Source of the DNA: SIG603 sp964369225 | GTDB lineage: Bacteria > Bacillota > Clostridia > Oscillospirales > Acutalibacteraceae | Length of the DNA: 59,669 nucleotides | NCBI GenBank assembly: GCA_964369225.1 | Contig: CAYJER010000012.1 | Location: 1-59,669, forward strand | Direction: 5' to 3' | Part shown: one piece after another, positions 42,749-51,388 of the stretch | Numbering within the stretch: the first letter of the stretch is position 1 | How the letters are laid out: each line of letters opens with the position of its first letter | Translations under genes and position numbers: made by a program | The notes under the pieces: model-generated | The model's database searches: none | What the model was told of the DNA's origin: nothing | Seen by the model: the letters and a program-made list of their open reading frames with translations, nothing else

Positions 42749-43861
42749 CTATCTCAAAGTAAATCTTTGTCCAAAATGAGCCTCGATTATTCCTGCTAAT
42801 TCAAGCTCTGTCAAAGCTGACAAAACTTTTGATATATCTAAATTGGTATTCTTTTCTAATTGACTGATATGCGTATTACCCATATCTAAACTATTATACA
42901 CCATTTTGGCATTGTCTGAAAGTGTTTCTATGTTAATTTTTATCTTTTCGGAAATTGACATATTTCTATCTACTTTTCCGCCTATTAATTGTGAATATTG
43001 CTGTAAAACGCCCTCAAAGGAGAGTAGCGGTATAGCATTTTCTTTTAATAACTGATTAGTGCCCTCGCTGTATTCATCATAAAGCTCTCCTGGAACTACA
43101 AAAATATCTTTATTTTGTCTTTTGGCAATAGAGGCTAAAAGCATAGTTCCGCTATTCATTCTAGCCTTTACAACAACCAAAGCATTGCAAAGTCCCGTTA
43201 TAATTCTGTTTCTGACAAGATACGAACCTTTAGTAACATTTGTATTAACAGGGTATTCTGTAATTACACAGCCACCACTTTCTACAATTTCATCCCTAAG
43301 ACTTCCCTCGCCCAATGAGTATTGGACATCTAGCGAAGACGGAAGAACACAAACTGTTCTGCCACCAGCCTTTATAGCTCCACGGTGAACGGCTACATCT
43401 ACAGCAGAAGTTCCACCGGCTACAACCACAGCACCTGCCTTTGCTAAATCATATGCAAGCCTTTGGGCGTTCAAGATAGCCGAGTCACTAGACTTTCTGG
43501 AACTTACAATCGATACCACTAATTCATTGTCAAAATCGGGAAATGTGCCTTTATAAAATAAGACTGCTGGAGCAGAATCAATATCTTTTAGTTTCAAAGG
43601 AAATTTATCACAAGAAAATGTTATAACTTTTTGCCCTATTTTTTCGCAATATTCAAGTTGAGCCTGAGCCTGTTCTACAGTAAAATTAACTAATGAAAAT
43701 AAGTCTTTATCGTTTACAAATTCAAAACCAGCCCAAAATTGAGGACCTTGTTCTAGAAACTCCTCTAGGCTTTTAAATCTTTTGCCAAGGCTTACAGGTT
43801 TTTCACTTCCTGCACCAAATGCGTGCTGTAGCCAAAGCCAGTATACTCTTTCGTCTAACAT
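42749..43861 (-). CDS. Divergent DprA-like protein (paralogue)
   Basis: A 370-residue DprA/Smf-family protein, similar end to end to the DprA encoded at 44304-45440 (both open with YWLWLQHAFGAGS). The Rossmann core has lost family hallmarks: GSR is SSR, and the GALGID-AAHKG loop reads GTSAVDVAVHRGA. The later NKD-IF-VPG and EGTN-L segments remain. A C-terminal winged helix is kept. It may be a specialised paralogue or a decaying copy; the frame is intact. Start at 43861, 9 nt after GGAGG, aligned with the paralogue. Confidence 0.85.
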   Translation of the reverse strand: MLDERVYWLWLQHAFGAGSEKPVSLGKRFKSLEEFLEQGPQFWAGFEFVNDKDLFSLVNFTVEQAQAQLEYCEKIGQKVITFSCDKFPLKLKDIDSAPAVLFYKGTFPDFDNELVVSIVSSRKSSDSAILNAQRLAYDLAKAGAVVVAGGTSAVDVAVHRGAIKAGGRTVCVLPSSLDVQYSLGEGSLRDEIVESGGCVITEYPVNTNVTKGSYLVRNRIITGLCNALVVVKARMNSGTMLLASIAKRQNKDIFVVPGELYDEYSEGTNQLLKENAIPLLSFEGVLQQYSQLIGGKVDRNMSISEKIKINIETLSDNAKMVYNSLDMGNTHISQLEKNTNLDISKVLSALTELELAGIIEAHFGQRFTLR

Positions 43862-43910
43862 TTTCATCATCCTCCTTTTTTAGGAAATATAATCAATCTT
43901 AGTGCTTAAT

Positions 43911-44156
43911 TGTAGGGGGTCTCATAGCTAGGAACTTAAGCCGCCTTAATGTTACATTGTAAGGGAGGGTCTCTGTGCAGACGTGCCTCTTAGGCAAATT
44001 TAACCATGTAGGGGACGGGTTTTCCGTCCCGAAAAACTAGAGGTTTTCGCTAAATTCCCACGGGACGGAAAATCCGTCCCCTACATTAATTTGTACGTTT
44101 TAACGAATTTGTTTTAAATCAAAAATCGTAAAAGGCACGGAGACCCTCCCCTACAA
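43911..44156. repeat. Nested TGTAGGGG composite between the two dprA genes
   Basis: A 79-nt GGACGGGTTTTCC-type copy (44007-44085) within the GGAGGGTCTCTGTG..GAGACCCTCCCCTACA outer type, linkers as at 11254-11508. A second left end TGTAGGGGGTCTCATAGCTA starts at 43911. Then follows an ATCC/TTCACT repeat at 44206-44275. Confidence 0.83.
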
Positions 44157-44205
44157 TATTAAAATAAATTTATTTTTAATATACAAGTTTTTCATTTAAA
44201 AACCT

Positions 44206-44275
44206 TTAATTAAAAAATCCACAATGATTTTCACATTAACTCTTCACTATTCATTTTTCACTAAGTTCTATATCC
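44206..44275. repeat. ATCC/TTCACT-type interspersed repeat
   Basis: TTAATTAAAAAATCCACAAT-GATTTTCACATTAAC, then TCTTCACTATTCATTTTTCA and CTAAGTTCTATA. Confidence 0.65.
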
Positions 44276-44303
44276 ATACAATAGTTTGTGTGCGTTAACT
44301 AAT

Positions 44304-45440
44304 CTACTTTATACTATATCTTTGTCCATAATAAATCTCTATGTAGTCTAGTATCTCAAGCTCTGTAACAGATGAAAGCACCTGTGAAACTTTAAGTCCT
44401 GTCATAGAGCAAATCTCTGAAATATGTATTGGTGTATCACATAACGTCTCATAAACCATTTTAGCCTTTACAGACAAAATATCTGTGCTTCTTTTACCTG
44501 TTTTCTTCATCTCGCAGTACCGAGAAACTATTTTTTCTGCATTAAAGACATTTTCTTGCTTAAATCTATGTGCATATTGCTCTAAAATATCGTCGGCACG
44601 TGTCACAGCCGTAGCACCGTCTTGAATAAGCAAGTTTGTACCCTCGCTGTATTCATCGTCTACATCGCCAGGAACTGCAAAAATATCTTTATTTTGCTTT
44701 GTTGCATGAGCCGCCGTGAGCATAGTTCCACTTTTCTTTTTTGCCTTTACAACAAGCAAAGCATCACAAACCCCCGATATCAGTCTATTTCTAACATCAA
44801 ATGAACCCTTATTAACATTTGTATTGACTGCATACTCACTCATAAGGCAACCATGCTTAGTTATAATTTGATTTCTTAATATCTGGTTGCTCATAAGATA
44901 ATTAATATCGAGTGAACACGGCAAGAAAGCCGTCGTCTTACCCATTCCTCTCATAGACCCCTTGTGTGCCGCCGAGTCTATTCCCAATGCTCCACCACTA
45001 ACAATAAGCGCACCGCCTCTTGCTAATTCATAGCACAGGTGTTCAGTCATTTTAATTGTGTTTTCGTCTATATTTCGTGAGCCAACCACAGCTATAACTA
45101 ACTTTTCATCAAACTGTGGAAATTCACCTTTATAATAAAGAGCTAAAGCCGGAGAATTAATCTCTTTTAATTTTTCAGGATATCTCTCATCGCTGTAAAC
45201 CACTATTTTATGCCCTAATTTTTCACAGTACTCTAGTTGAGCCTGGGCATCTTCTAATGTGAAATTATTAAGTGAAAATTTCTCTTTATCTGTTACAAAC
45301 TTAAAAGAACTCCAATACTCAGATCCTTTACTGTATAAATCTTCTATGTCATTTAAACCCTCAAGCAACTTAAAAGGTTTTGCACTGCCTGCACCAAATG
45401 CATGTTGTAGCCACAGCCAGTAAGCTTTTCTATTAATCAT
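44304..45440 (-). CDS. dprA: DNA processing protein DprA
   Basis: A 378-residue DprA. The Rossmann-like core has GSRNIDENT, SGGALGIDSAAHKG, CLMSEYAVNTNVNKGSFDVR-NR, SGTMLTAAHA, and KDIFAVPGDVDDEYSEGTNL-LI; a C-terminal winged helix (about 305-378) follows. DprA loads RecA on incoming single-stranded DNA during transformation. The start ATG overlaps the end of the TrmH-family gene by 8 nt. A second, divergent copy lies downstream past a repeat composite. Confidence 0.94.
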   Translation of the reverse strand: MINRKAYWLWLQHAFGAGSAKPFKLLEGLNDIEDLYSKGSEYWSSFKFVTDKEKFSLNNFTLEDAQAQLEYCEKLGHKIVVYSDERYPEKLKEINSPALALYYKGEFPQFDEKLVIAVVGSRNIDENTIKMTEHLCYELARGGALIVSGGALGIDSAAHKGSMRGMGKTTAFLPCSLDINYLMSNQILRNQIITKHGCLMSEYAVNTNVNKGSFDVRNRLISGVCDALLVVKAKKKSGTMLTAAHATKQNKDIFAVPGDVDDEYSEGTNLLIQDGATAVTRADDILEQYAHRFKQENVFNAEKIVSRYCEMKKTGKRSTDILSVKAKMVYETLCDTPIHISEICSMTGLKVSQVLSSVTELEILDYIEIYYGQRYSIK

Positions 45441-46209
45441 CCCGTAACATCTCCCACATAATCACGCTGGCAGCACTTGAAGCATTAAGCGATTGCGCCC
45501 TACCTTTCATCTTGATAGTTACATTTATGCAATTACTTATGCACTCACGGCTTAAGCCGTTTCCCTCGTTACCAATAAAAACTGCCGATTTATCATCGAA
45601 TTTAACCTTAGTAATACTTAAAGCATCAGGATCTACAACAGCCGCATAAAGTTTATAATCTAAAGCATTTAGCATTATCTCAAGATTTTCAAAAGTATCT
45701 ACTTTAATAAGATTAAGCCTAAACACGGCACCCATAGAACCTCTAGTAACCTTAGGGCTAAAAACATCACAACAGTCACCTAAAATCACAAAAGTGTTTA
45801 TCCCAAGCGCCTCGCCTGTCCTCAAAACAGTTCCCATATTCGACGGGTCCTGAATATTCTCCATGACAAGAATTTTCCCTTTGATTTCTCCTGTAAGCTT
45901 TGGCATTTTACACACTGCAAATATACCTTGATTACTCTTAGTATCGCTTAAAAGCGAGGCTACATGCTCTTCAATAATATATATTTCGGTGGCATTCTCT
46001 TTCATAACATCAAGGTATTTTTCATATTTTTCCAAGGCTTTTTTCGTATAAAACAAACGAAAAATCCCTGCCTCACTCTTAGCTGCATCCTCGCAAAGTC
46101 TTGCGCCCTCTACAATGAACTCGCTCTGTCTATTTGCAGAAGACTTTAAAAGTGAAACTGCATCTTTTATTATTTGATTTTTTCTACTGCTTATGATGAT
46201 TTCTTGCAT
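45433..46209 (-). CDS. TrmH/SpoU-family RNA 2'-O-methyltransferase
   Basis: A 258-residue protein with an N-terminal substrate-binding domain (FIVEGARLCEDA) and a C-terminal SPOUT knot: motif 1 NMGTVLRTGEALG, motif 2 AVFIGNEGNGLS, motif 3 SLNASSAASVIMWE. It would methylate rRNA or tRNA ribose with SAM; the target is unknown (RlmB or TsnR-like). GGAG 6 nt before the ATG at 46209 selects this start; the frame is open 31 codons upstream into rplT. Its position after rplT is common in Firmicutes. Confidence 0.93.
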   Translation of the reverse strand: MQEIIISSRKNQIIKDAVSLLKSSANRQSEFIVEGARLCEDAAKSEAGIFRLFYTKKALEKYEKYLDVMKENATEIYIIEEHVASLLSDTKSNQGIFAVCKMPKLTGEIKGKILVMENIQDPSNMGTVLRTGEALGINTFVILGDCCDVFSPKVTRGSMGAVFRLNLIKVDTFENLEIMLNALDYKLYAAVVDPDALSITKVKFDDKSAVFIGNEGNGLSRECISNCINVTIKMKGRAQSLNASSAASVIMWEMLRDD

Positions 46210-46276
46210 AAATTTCTCCATATTTTCAAGAAACGGCACAAACACATAAGCGTTTGAGCCGTTTAAATATACTTTA

Positions 46277-46630
46277 TCAGAGAGCAGCTTTTGCTTTCTC
46301 AACTAGTGCTGTAAATGCTGCACTGTCGGCAACTGCAATCTCAGCCAACATTTTTCTATTAAGTGTAATGTTTGCTTTCTTAAGACCATTCATAAATGTT
46401 GAATAGTTCATACCGTTTAGCTTGCAAGCTGCTGAAATTCTAGTGATCCAAAGACGACGGAAGTCTCTCTTTCTGTGTTTTCTACCGATATAAGCATAGT
46501 TACCTGACTTCATAACAGCTTGTTTAGCCATTTTAAAGTGTCTACTTCTTGAACCCCAGTAACCTTTAGCAAGTTTTAAAACTTTTTTTCTTCTTTTACG
46601 AGTCGCAATTGCGCCCTTTACTCTTGCCAT
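46277..46630 (-). CDS. rplT: 50S ribosomal protein L20
   Basis: A 117-residue basic protein, MARVKGAIATRKRRKKVLKL through YAYIGRKHRKRDFRRLWI and GMNYSTFMNGLKKANI: canonical L20. It is required for early 50S assembly and in Firmicutes represses its own operon by binding the infC leader, for which a candidate is seen at 47407-47560. It follows rpmI by 19 nt. Confidence 0.98.
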   Translation of the reverse strand: MARVKGAIATRKRRKKVLKLAKGYWGSRSRHFKMAKQAVMKSGNYAYIGRKHRKRDFRRLWITRISAACKLNGMNYSTFMNGLKKANITLNRKMLAEIAVADSAAFTALVEKAKAAL

Positions 46631-46649
46631 TTATAATTCATCCTTTCTA

Positions 46650-46853
46650 TTATGCGTATGGAAGCATTCTCTTAACTGCTTTTTCATTTGATGTGTGAGT
46701 AACTACAGTACCTCTTAATTGACGTTTACTTTTGCTTGTCTTACCGTGACCATTTAAAAGGTGTCTCATATTCGCATGTGAACGGATAACTTTACCTGAT
46801 TTTGAAAGTTTGAAACGCTTTTTTGCGCCACTGTGTGATTTTAACTTAGGCAT
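46650..46853 (-). CDS. rpmI: 50S ribosomal protein L35
   Basis: A 67-residue protein MPKLKSHSGAKKRFKLSKSG-K through HLLNGHGKTSKSKRQLRG, canonical L35. The start ATG at 46853 follows CAAGGAGGACAAATA; 14 further upstream codons in frame belong to the infC 3' end. Middle gene of infC-rpmI-rplT. Confidence 0.97.
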   Translation of the reverse strand: MPKLKSHSGAKKRFKLSKSGKVIRSHANMRHLLNGHGKTSKSKRQLRGTVVTHTSNEKAVKRMLPYA

Positions 46854-46872
46854 TATTTGTCCTCCTTGTATT

Positions 46873-47391
46873 TTATTTAACGGGTTTAGGTGCAAGGAAC
46901 ATAATCATACTTCTACCCTCAAGCTTAGCAGCTTTTTCGATGTTAGCAAATTCTGACATTTCCTCTGCAAACCTTTTCATAGTCACAAGACCTAGTTCAG
47001 GATGCCCCATCTCTCTACCTCTAAACCTAATTGACACTTTAACCTTATTGCCTGATTCAATAAACTTTTTAGCATTGTTTTTCTTAGTATTAAAATCATG
47101 CACATCAATATTAAGTGACAGACGTATTTCTTTCACCTCGACAACCTTTTGGTTTTTCTTAGCCTCTTTAATTTTTTTTGTCTGCTCAAATTTGTACTTA
47201 CCATAGTCGATAATCTTACAAACTGGTGGTACAGCCTGCGGAGCAATTTTGACTAAGTCTAAATTCTTTTCCGCCGCCATGTTAAGCGCAGTCTCACGTG
47301 ATAACACGCCAAGCTGTGTTCCGTCGAAGCCGATTACACGAAGTTCACGATCCATGATTTCTTCGTTAATCTCTAGTTCCTTATTGCTAAT
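46873..47391 (-). CDS. infC: Translation initiation factor IF-3, starting at ATT
   Basis: A 172-residue IF-3: N domain ELEINEEIMDRELRVIGFDG-TQLG, linker KKAKKNQK-type basic helix, C domain EIRLSLNIDVHDFNTKKNNA and VKVSIRFRGREMGHPELG. The best start is the ATT at 47391, 7 nt after GGAGGT; the ATG at 47406 and the GTG two codons later lie on or before that SD. An AUU start for infC is well known and lets IF-3 repress itself by rejecting non-standard start codons. Confidence 0.95.
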   Translation of the reverse strand: MSNKELEINEEIMDRELRVIGFDGTQLGVLSRETALNMAAEKNLDLVKIAPQAVPPVCKIIDYGKYKFEQTKKIKEAKKNQKVVEVKEIRLSLNIDVHDFNTKKNNAKKFIESGNKVKVSIRFRGREMGHPELGLVTMKRFAEEMSEFANIEKAAKLEGRSMIMFLAPKPVK

Positions 47392-47406
47392 TTTAAGCAC
47401 CTCCAT

Positions 47407-47560
47407 TAAAACTCGTTACTACATTATTATAAAGCCAAAAATTAAAGCGAGCGGAAATCCGCTCGCAAATCAACACAAATAAATCAAAAAGATTTTAGTA
47501 TTGACCGTAGCCGGACATAGACCGCACGGTGAGAACCTAAGGCTCTACTTTGTTTTCTTA
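47407..47560 (-). ncRNA. L20-type ribosomal leader of infC-rpmI-rplT
   Basis: A roughly 150-nt leader with paired segments AGAGCC/GGTTCT and CCGT..GCGGTC/GGCT..ACGG in its first half and a terminator in its second half. In Firmicutes, this operon has an L20-binding leader that terminates transcription when L20 is in excess. The position fits; the fold was not computed or compared with the published model. Confidence 0.7.
47436..47466 (-). terminator. Regulated terminator in the infC leader
   Basis: GCGAGCGGA/TCCGCTCGC (47447-47466) with a minus-strand TTTAATTTTT tail, between promoter and the infC SD. Confidence 0.88.
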
Positions 47561-47563
47561 TAT

Positions 47564-47592
47564 ATTATACGCTTTATAAATTCATTTGTCAA
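47564..47592 (-). promoter_or_regulatory. Promoter of infC-rpmI-rplT
   Basis: Minus-strand TTGACA (47592-47587), exactly 17 nt, TATAAT (47569-47564). Confidence 0.92.
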
Positions 47593-47622
47593 TAGCTTTT
47601 TCAAATATTTTTGTATATTGTA

Positions 47623-47650
47623 CAAAAAAGTCCCTTTCGGGACTTTTAAA
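47623..47650 (-). terminator. Intrinsic terminator of ftsH
   Basis: AAAAGTCCC/GGGACTTTT around TTTC with a T-rich tail on the minus strand; isolates ftsH from the infC promoter. Confidence 0.93.
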
Positions 47651-47656
47651 CTTTAA

Positions 47657-49513
47657 TTATTCAACTGTTTGTGGTAATAGGTTTCCCTGCATGATGTCTA
47701 TAAAATCTTTTGCATCTACCTTTTCTTTTTCTAAAAGCACATTAGAAAGAGTCTTTAGTAATTCCATATTATCTGTAAGGATTTTTTTAGCAGTTTCGTA
47801 TCCATTAGTAATAAGCGCCTTAATTTCATTATCAATCTCAAACGCTGTACTCTCTGAATAGTCGCTAACATGCCCCATCTCTTTTCCTAAGAACGGGTTA
47901 CTGCTATCTTGTCCGTAAAGAATTGGTCCTAGTTTATCGCTCATTCCATACTTAGTAACCATTGCTCTAGCAAGTTTTGTAGCTTGCTGAATGTCGTTAG
48001 ACGCTCCTGTAGAGATGTCATCAAGCACTAACGCCTCGGCTACTCTTCCGCCTAGCATAACTACAATTCTTTCTTTCATCTCTTCACGGCTTTGGTACGA
48101 TTTATCCTCGGTCGGCAAGTTCATTGTATAACCACCAGCTAAACCAGTAGGTATAATTGAAATTTGGTGAACTGGGTCTTGTGTCTTACAAAAATAACTT
48201 GTAAGTGCGTGGCCTGCCTCATGGAATGCTGTTAGCTTTTTCTCTTTAGCATTCATTACACGGCTCTTTTTCTCAGGCCCTACTACTACTTTTATTGACG
48301 CCTCTTCTATCTCCTGCATTGTGATAGCCTTACGACTTCTTCTTGCAGCTAGTAAAGCTGACTCATTAAGTAAGTTCTCAAGGTCTGCACCTGTGAAACC
48401 AGCAGTTGTCTTAGCAATAGTTGAAAGCTCAACATCTGGAGCCAAAGGTTTGCCCTTTGCATGAACCATTAATATCTCTTCTCTGCCCTTTACATCTGGG
48501 TAGCCTACTGTTACTTGTCTGTCAAAACGACCAGGTCTCATCAAAGCTGGGTCTAAAATGTCAGGTCTGTTTGTTGCAGCTATCATTATGACACCCTCAT
48601 TTGCACCAAATCCATCCATTTCAACTAACAATTGGTTAAGAGTTTGCTCTCTTTCATCGTGTCCACCGCCAAGGCCTGCGCCTCTTTGTCTACCAACGGC
48701 ATCTATCTCATCTATAAATATTATACAAGGGTGATTTTTTTTCGCTTTATCAAATAAATCTCTAACTCTTGAAGCACCAACACCTACGAACATCTCAACA
48801 AAGTCAGAACCTGAAATCGAGAAGAATGGAACGCCCGCCTCACCAGCTACTGCCCTTGCAAGTAAAGTCTTACCTGTACCTGGAGGGCCTACTAATAACA
48901 CACCCTTAGGTATTCTTGCGCCTAAAACGCTGAACTTAGTTGGGTCTTTAAGGAAGTCTACAAGTTCTCTTAATTCTTCTTTTTCTTCGTCGGCTCCTGC
49001 TACATCTGCAAAAGTAGTCTTTCTTTTTTCGTCTTCAAGTTGCTTAATTTTAGCCTTACCAAAGTTCATTTGGTTTCCGCCGCCATTCATTTTTTTTAGC
49101 AAGAATACCCAAACTCCTACAAGTAATAAAAGCAATAACACAGTTGGCAACAAGCTAATAATCCAGCTTGTCTCAACAGGTCTTATTATATCTTGTACCA
49201 TTTTCGTATCAGGATTATTTTGATTGTATCTTTCTATGTCGTCTGAAACATCTTCATAGAAAAGTGTTACGTTAGGCACTTGATATTCCACTATGCTAGA
49301 ATTATCATCGTCTAACACAATCTCCATATTTCCGTTGCCTAAATCAAGTTGATATCCTTTAACTTGATCTGTCTCAAAATAGTTTAGCACCTGAGAATAT
49401 AACAACTTTTCCTCTGCTGGAGTGCTTCCAAACATCAAGACAATAAGTAAAATTAGCATAATTGGCACGCCTAAGAATATTCCGAGATTTTTAAGATTTT
49501 TTTTGTTGTTCAA
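47657..49513 (-). CDS. ftsH: ATP-dependent membrane zinc protease FtsH
   Basis: A 618-residue protein: helix 1 (about 9-28), an outside domain, helix 2 (about 117-140), AAA ATPase with GPPGTGKT (209-216), FIDEIDAVGRQRG, the second-region arginine RPGRFDRQ, and the metalloprotease HEAGH (431-435). It degrades damaged membrane proteins and selected regulators. TTG start at 49513, 8 nt after GGAGG. It follows hpt by 23 nt in the tilS-hpt-ftsH block. Confidence 0.98.
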   Translation of the reverse strand: MNNKKNLKNLGIFLGVPIMLILLIVLMFGSTPAEEKLLYSQVLNYFETDQVKGYQLDLGNGNMEIVLDDDNSSIVEYQVPNVTLFYEDVSDDIERYNQNNPDTKMVQDIIRPVETSWIISLLPTVLLLLLLVGVWVFLLKKMNGGGNQMNFGKAKIKQLEDEKRKTTFADVAGADEEKEELRELVDFLKDPTKFSVLGARIPKGVLLVGPPGTGKTLLARAVAGEAGVPFFSISGSDFVEMFVGVGASRVRDLFDKAKKNHPCIIFIDEIDAVGRQRGAGLGGGHDEREQTLNQLLVEMDGFGANEGVIMIAATNRPDILDPALMRPGRFDRQVTVGYPDVKGREEILMVHAKGKPLAPDVELSTIAKTTAGFTGADLENLLNESALLAARRSRKAITMQEIEEASIKVVVGPEKKSRVMNAKEKKLTAFHEAGHALTSYFCKTQDPVHQISIIPTGLAGGYTMNLPTEDKSYQSREEMKERIVVMLGGRVAEALVLDDISTGASNDIQQATKLARAMVTKYGMSDKLGPILYGQDSSNPFLGKEMGHVSDYSESTAFEIDNEIKALITNGYETAKKILTDNMELLKTLSNVLLEKEKVDAKDFIDIMQGNLLPQTVE

Positions 49514-49536
49514 CCTTGTATCCTCCGTTTAATATT

Positions 49537-50076
49537 TTAACCACTGTAAACTTCTGGTTTTAGCTCGCCTACATATGGTAAATTTCTGTACAGTTCACTA
49601 TAATCTAAGCCATATCCAACAATGAATACATCTGGAATTTGTGAGCCAACGTATTTGGCATATACATCTACTTCACGTCTTTCTGGCTTATCAAATAATG
49701 TGCATATTTGAATTGAATTAGCTCCTCTTGCCTTAAGATGATTAATTAAATGGCTAAGTGTTTTTCCGCTATCTAATATATCCTCTACAATAAGCAAGTC
49801 ATAACCTGTGATGTCTGTTGAAAGGTCGTTTATAACTCTAACAACGCCTGAAGAAGTCACGCCAGATCCATAACTTGAAACTGACATAAATTCAATCTGT
49901 AATGGTAAGTCAATGGCTCTTAATATATCTGCCATAAACATTACAGAACCTTTAAGAACCGCTAAGACCATAAGTTTTTTGCCCTTATAATCCTCTGTAA
50001 TTCTTTCACCTAAATCTTTTACAATTCTTTCTAAATCTTCTTTACTAAAAAGTATTTGTTTAATATCTTCATTCAT
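49537..50076 (-). CDS. hpt: Hypoxanthine phosphoribosyltransferase
   Basis: A 179-residue type I PRTase with the PRPP loop LLIVEDILDSGKTLSHLIN (about 100-118), the PPi loop LKGSVMFMADIL and the purine-site VGYGLDYSELYRNLPYVG. It salvages hypoxanthine and guanine to IMP and GMP. The tilS-hpt-ftsH order is conserved in Firmicutes, and it starts 4 nt after tilS. Confidence 0.97.
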   Translation of the reverse strand: MNEDIKQILFSKEDLERIVKDLGERITEDYKGKKLMVLAVLKGSVMFMADILRAIDLPLQIEFMSVSSYGSGVTSSGVVRVINDLSTDITGYDLLIVEDILDSGKTLSHLINHLKARGANSIQICTLFDKPERREVDVYAKYVGSQIPDVFIVGYGLDYSELYRNLPYVGELKPEVYSG

Positions 50077-50080
50077 TCTC

Positions 50081-51388
50081 TTATTCCTCTATTTCTACTA
50101 ATAAATATTCTGCTGTCATTTCCCCTACAGCATATTTCTCAGAGACTCCGAAACCCTCTATAAACACTATGTCCTTATCGTCTCTGATAATTATTACATT
50201 ATCACGTAAAAAGCTTGGTATTTTAGCCTCGTTAAAAAGTTTTTTAACTGATTTGCCTACATTTCTACCATATGGATAGAAGTAGTCCCCAGGCTTTCTG
50301 CTCTCAATCCTTAAATTCCCATTTATTATATCACAGTCAATTGCGTTAGTAAATAACTTTCTGTTAATTTTTTGTGTTCTTTCTATTTTATTTTTGCGTA
50401 AAATTATACATTTTGTTGAATAGTGAAACATTTTGTCGACTTCTAAAAAAAGTAGTTCATTAGTAAAACTGTTTTTACTAAAAATGCCTAAACGCCCTTG
50501 TTTCACACTTAAATAAATTTCACCAGGCAAAACAATAGCACCACTGCTAAAAATAAGCGAGCAAGCCTTATTTATATGTCTTTCTTCAAAACTTCTAATA
50601 TCATTTTTTATAAGATATAGTCTAATAACTTCACTAATAATATAGTTGTCATAATTTCTAAGGCTAATACAATCAATCATATTTTGGTGCGTTATTTCGC
50701 TTAAAATCAATTCTGCATTAGAGCCTATATAATTGTTAACCTTTGAAATTATAGCGGAACTTCTTCCAATGTTTTCACAGGCTGATAAATTAATCTCTTT
50801 TAGTACAGGCATAACACAGTTTCTTATTTTATTTCTTGAATAGTCATTTGAGAAATTACTGCTATCATTCACATAATTCAAGTTGTTTTTTGTGCAATAC
50901 TCCTCTATATCTTTTCTAGTCATGTCTAAAACAGGCCTTACTATGTTATCACGCACAGCAGGTATTCCGCAAAGACCTTTAAGACCAGTTCCTCTAATAA
51001 GATTAAAAAGTACTGTCTCTGCGTTGTCATCGGCATTATGTGCAGTAGCAATTAAATAATTCTCTTTGCACAGGCTATTAAAAAAGTTGTATCTACTTTT
51101 TCTGCCACATTCTTCTTCACTTATTCCTAGCTCTTTTGAAAGCATCGGTATGTCTACTCTTGTGATATTATATTCTAGGTTAAACGTTTCACAAAAATCC
51201 ACAACAAACTTCTCATCCCTTAAAGCCTCCTCGCCCCTAATCATATGATTAAGGTGAGCCACTATAAGTTTCTCGGATGAAAAAGCCTTGTATAAAATAT
51301 GTGTCAACGCAACAGAATCTGCCCCACCAGACAATCCTATTACAATTTTTTCTGAATTTTCAAGTAACTTTAATATTGTATCATTCAT
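50081..51388 (-). CDS. tilS: tRNA(Ile)-lysidine synthase
   Basis: A 435-residue PP-loop enzyme with IVIGLSGGADSVALTHIL (about 14-31), TAHNADDNAETVLFNLIRGTG, and the C-terminal TilS domains ending with GDYFYPYGRN and FIEGFGVSEKYAV. It attaches lysine to C34 of tRNA-Ile2 so that AUA is read as Ile. The ATG at 51388 has GGAG 10 nt upstream and overlaps the dnaB stop by 8 nt. Confidence 0.96.
   Translation of the reverse strand: MNDTILKLLENSEKIVIGLSGGADSVALTHILYKAFSSEKLIVAHLNHMIRGEEALRDEKFVVDFCETFNLEYNITRVDIPMLSKELGISEEECGRKSRYNFFNSLCKENYLIATAHNADDNAETVLFNLIRGTGLKGLCGIPAVRDNIVRPVLDMTRKDIEEYCTKNNLNYVNDSSNFSNDYSRNKIRNCVMPVLKEINLSACENIGRSSAIISKVNNYIGSNAELILSEITHQNMIDCISLRNYDNYIISEVIRLYLIKNDIRSFEERHINKACSLIFSSGAIVLPGEIYLSVKQGRLGIFSKNSFTNELLFLEVDKMFHYSTKCIILRKNKIERTQKINRKLFTNAIDCDIINGNLRIESRKPGDYFYPYGRNVGKSVKKLFNEAKIPSFLRDNVIIIRDDKDIVFIEGFGVSEKYAVGEMTAEYLLVEIEE

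Noticed and set aside
60..44156. Repeated GGGG-rich units as a possible CRISPR array
   Set aside because: Copies are kilobases apart, are foldback rather than direct repeats, and there are no uniform spacers or cas genes.
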